DNA from: CAMCHP01 sp036835325
GTDB lineage: Bacteria; Bacteroidota; Bacteroidia; Flavobacteriales_D; Sanyastnellaceae
Reading direction: 5' to 3'
NCBI GenBank assembly: GCA_036835325.1
Contig: DAITMF010000043.1
Location: 1-27,418, forward strand
Length of the DNA: 27,418 nucleotides
The translations under genes were made by a program, and so were the position numbers. Below, piece after piece: positions 25,968 through 27,418 of this stretch; position 1 is the first letter of the stretch; every line of letters begins with the position of its first letter. The notes beneath the pieces were generated by a model. It made no database searches, had not been told where the DNA came from, and saw only the letters and a list, made by a program, of their open reading frames with translations.

Positions 25968-25977
25968 GAATACGGCG

Positions 25978-26005
25978 AAAGAAGGTGGTCGAAACCACCT
26001 TCTTT
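25978..26005 (-). terminator. Hairpin between tuf and tRNA-Trp
   Basis: AAAGAAGGTGGT (25978-25989) and ACCACCTTCTTT (25994-26005) form a perfect 12-bp stem with a 4-base loop. On the minus strand only three Ts follow, within the stem end itself, so it may be a weak or partial terminator of tuf, or an RNA processing signal that frees tRNA-Trp. The stop codon of tuf is 23 bases upstream in the transcript. Confidence 0.6.
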
Positions 26006-26028
26006 TACCGAGTTGTTTCTATTTCTGA

Positions 26029-27216
26029 TTAGTCGAGGATCTCAGTAACCTGACCTGCACCTACGGTGCGGCCACCTTCACGGATCGCGAAGCGGAGACC
26101 TTTGTCCATCGCCACCGGTGCAATCAACTGTACTTCGATTGACACGTTGTCACCAGGCATTACCATTTCGCGGCCTTCACCAAGAATGATCTCACCAGTA
26201 ACGTCGGTCGTACGGAAGTAGAACTGCGGACGGTAACGGTTGTGGAATGGAGTGTGACGTCCACCCTCTTCTTTCTTCAAGATGTACACCTCAGCCTTGA
26301 ACTTCATGTGCGGCTTGATTGATCCAGGCTTCGCGATAACCATACCACGACGAATCTGGGTCTTCTCAATACCACGGAGGAGCAAACCTACGTTGTCACC
26401 TGCCTCACCACGGTCAAGAATCTTACGGAACATCTCAACACCTGTTACGGTAGAGTTCATCTTATCTTCTTGCATACCAATGATCTCAACTGGGTCACCA
26501 GAGTTGATAACGCCTGTTTCGATACGACCCGTAGCAACTGTACCACGACCGGTGATCGTGAACACGTCTTCTACTGACATCAAGAAGGGCTTCTCGTTGT
26601 CACGTGGTGGAATCTCAATCCAAGTGTCAACAGCGTTCATGAGTTCCATGATGGTCTCAACCCACTTTGGCTCTCCGTTCAAACCACCAAGAGCAGAACC
26701 ACGTACTACAGGAGTGTTGTCACCGTCGTAGTCGTAGAAGCTCAAAAGCTCACGGATTTCCATCTCAACGAGCTCGAGGAGTTCCTCGTCGTCAACCATG
26801 TCAACCTTGTTCAAGAACACAACGATGCGCGGAACACCTACCTGGCGGCCGAGAAGGATGTGCTCACGGGTTTGTGGCATAGGACCATCTGTAGCAGCTA
26901 CTACAAGAATCGCTCCGTCCATCTGGGCAGCACCGGTAACCATGTTCTTCACGTAGTCGGCGTGTCCTGGACAGTCAACGTGTGCGTAGTGACGGCTTGC
27001 CGTCGCGTACTCAACGTGTGACGAGTTGATGGTAATACCACGCTCTTTTTCTTCGGGAGCGTTGTCGATTTGATCGAAGCTGCGCGCTTCTGAGAAGCCT
27101 GCGTCTGCGAGCACTTTGGTGATCGCGGCGGTCAGCGTGGTCTTACCGTGGTCAACGTGACCAATGGTTCCGACGTTCACGTGGGGCTTCGAACGGTCAA
27201 ATGTTTCTTTAGCCAT
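26029..27216 (-). CDS. tuf: Translation elongation factor Tu
   Basis: EF-Tu carries aminoacyl-tRNA to the ribosome as a GTP complex. The 395-residue protein has G1 GHVDHGKT (19-26), the switch I RGITI (59-63), G3 DCPGHAD (81-87), G4 NKVD (136-139) and G5 GSAL (173-176), then the two beta-barrel domains with FTITGRGTVATGRIE and the C-terminal RFAIREGGRTVGAGQV. All key residues are present. It is preceded by tRNA-Gly and tRNA-Thr and followed by a hairpin and tRNA-Trp. Whether the genome has a second tuf copy cannot be seen. Confidence 0.99.
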   Translation of the reverse strand: MAKETFDRSKPHVNVGTIGHVDHGKTTLTAAITKVLADAGFSEARSFDQIDNAPEEKERGITINSSHVEYATASRHYAHVDCPGHADYVKNMVTGAAQMDGAILVVAATDGPMPQTREHILLGRQVGVPRIVVFLNKVDMVDDEELLELVEMEIRELLSFYDYDGDNTPVVRGSALGGLNGEPKWVETIMELMNAVDTWIEIPPRDNEKPFLMSVEDVFTITGRGTVATGRIETGVINSGDPVEIIGMQEDKMNSTVTGVEMFRKILDRGEAGDNVGLLLRGIEKTQIRRGMVIAKPGSIKPHMKFKAEVYILKKEEGGRHTPFHNRYRPQFYFRTTDVTGEIILGEGREMVMPGDNVSIEVQLIAPVAMDKGLRFAIREGGRTVGAGQVTEILD

Positions 27217-27261
27217 AGCCAGAGTTGTTTAATTTAAATTGTTCCTGTTCGTTGTCGTTGG

Positions 27262-27333
27262 AGCCAATGACGGGAATTGAACCCGTGACCTCTTCCTTAC
27301 CAAGGAAGCGCTCTACCCCTGAGCTACATCGGC
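27262..27333 (-). tRNA. trnT: tRNA-Thr (anticodon GGT)
   Basis: A 72-base cloverleaf. The acceptor arms GCCGATG and CATTGGC pair with one G-T wobble. The D arm contains AGCTCAGGGGTAGAGC, the anticodon stem CTTCC/GGAAG encloses TTGGTAA with GGT at plus-strand 27299-27301, and the T arm has GGTTCAATTCC. The 3' CCA is not encoded. It lies 45 bases before the tuf start and 11 bases after tRNA-Gly, so the three are probably co-transcribed. Confidence 0.97.
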
Positions 27334-27344
27334 TGATGTATTGG

Positions 27345-27417
<73 letters not shown>

Positions 27418-27418
27418 T

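Overview
The window reads as chromosomal DNA of a Bacteroidota bacterium, most likely an aerobic member of the Flavobacteriia or a relative. The evidence is: two secreted proteins with C-terminal type IX secretion (T9SS) sorting domains; promoter elements of the Bacteroidota form TAnnTTTG, several of them almost touching the start codon; few clear Shine-Dalgarno sequences; a DUF1800/DUF1501 gene pair; and an RpoB/RpoC pair of the size usual in this phylum. Oxygen-dependent HemF points to an aerobic lifestyle. I cannot name a genus or species from sequence alone.

Layout. Bases 1-383 hold no gene but carry REP-like repeats that fold into short hairpins. A Maf nucleotide pyrophosphatase (384-965, minus) diverges from a coupled trio, guaA - LysM/periplasmic-binding protein - hemF (1059-5354, plus). 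Converging on hemF with an 8-base overlap is a leftward gene block read as DUF1800 protein, DUF1501 protein, a small T9SS cargo with a discoidin-like domain, and an MBL-fold hydrolase (10123 down to 5347). A 279-base gap with nested repeats follows. Next come a lipoprotein (10403-10912, plus), a YiiX-like papain-fold peptidase (10961-11611, minus), a secreted N-formylglutamate amidohydrolase-like protein with a T9SS tail (11665-12840, plus) and a 480-residue conserved-looking protein of unknown function in its own transcription unit (13018-14460, plus).

From 14545 to the right edge everything is on the minus strand and is the classical transcription/translation block. In transcription order it is tRNA-Gly(TCC), tRNA-Thr(GGT), tuf, tRNA-Trp(CCA), secE, nusG, rplK, rplA, rplJ, rplL, rpoB, rpoC, ending at a strong intrinsic terminator. 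A long hairpin with a U-tract between rplL and rpoB looks like a partial terminator that could set RNA polymerase subunit output against ribosomal stalk output. The tRNA-Gly/tRNA-Thr/tuf order matches the E. coli glyT-thrT-tufB arrangement.

Most of the window is housekeeping. The parts most worth attention are the DUF1800/DUF1501/T9SS block, the stand-alone 480-residue unknown, the REP-like repeats with a compensatory stem change, the rplL-rpoB hairpin, and the repeated placement of promoter -7 elements right next to start codons, which suggests leaderless or nearly leaderless mRNAs. I saw no insertion sequence, prophage, CRISPR array or defence system.
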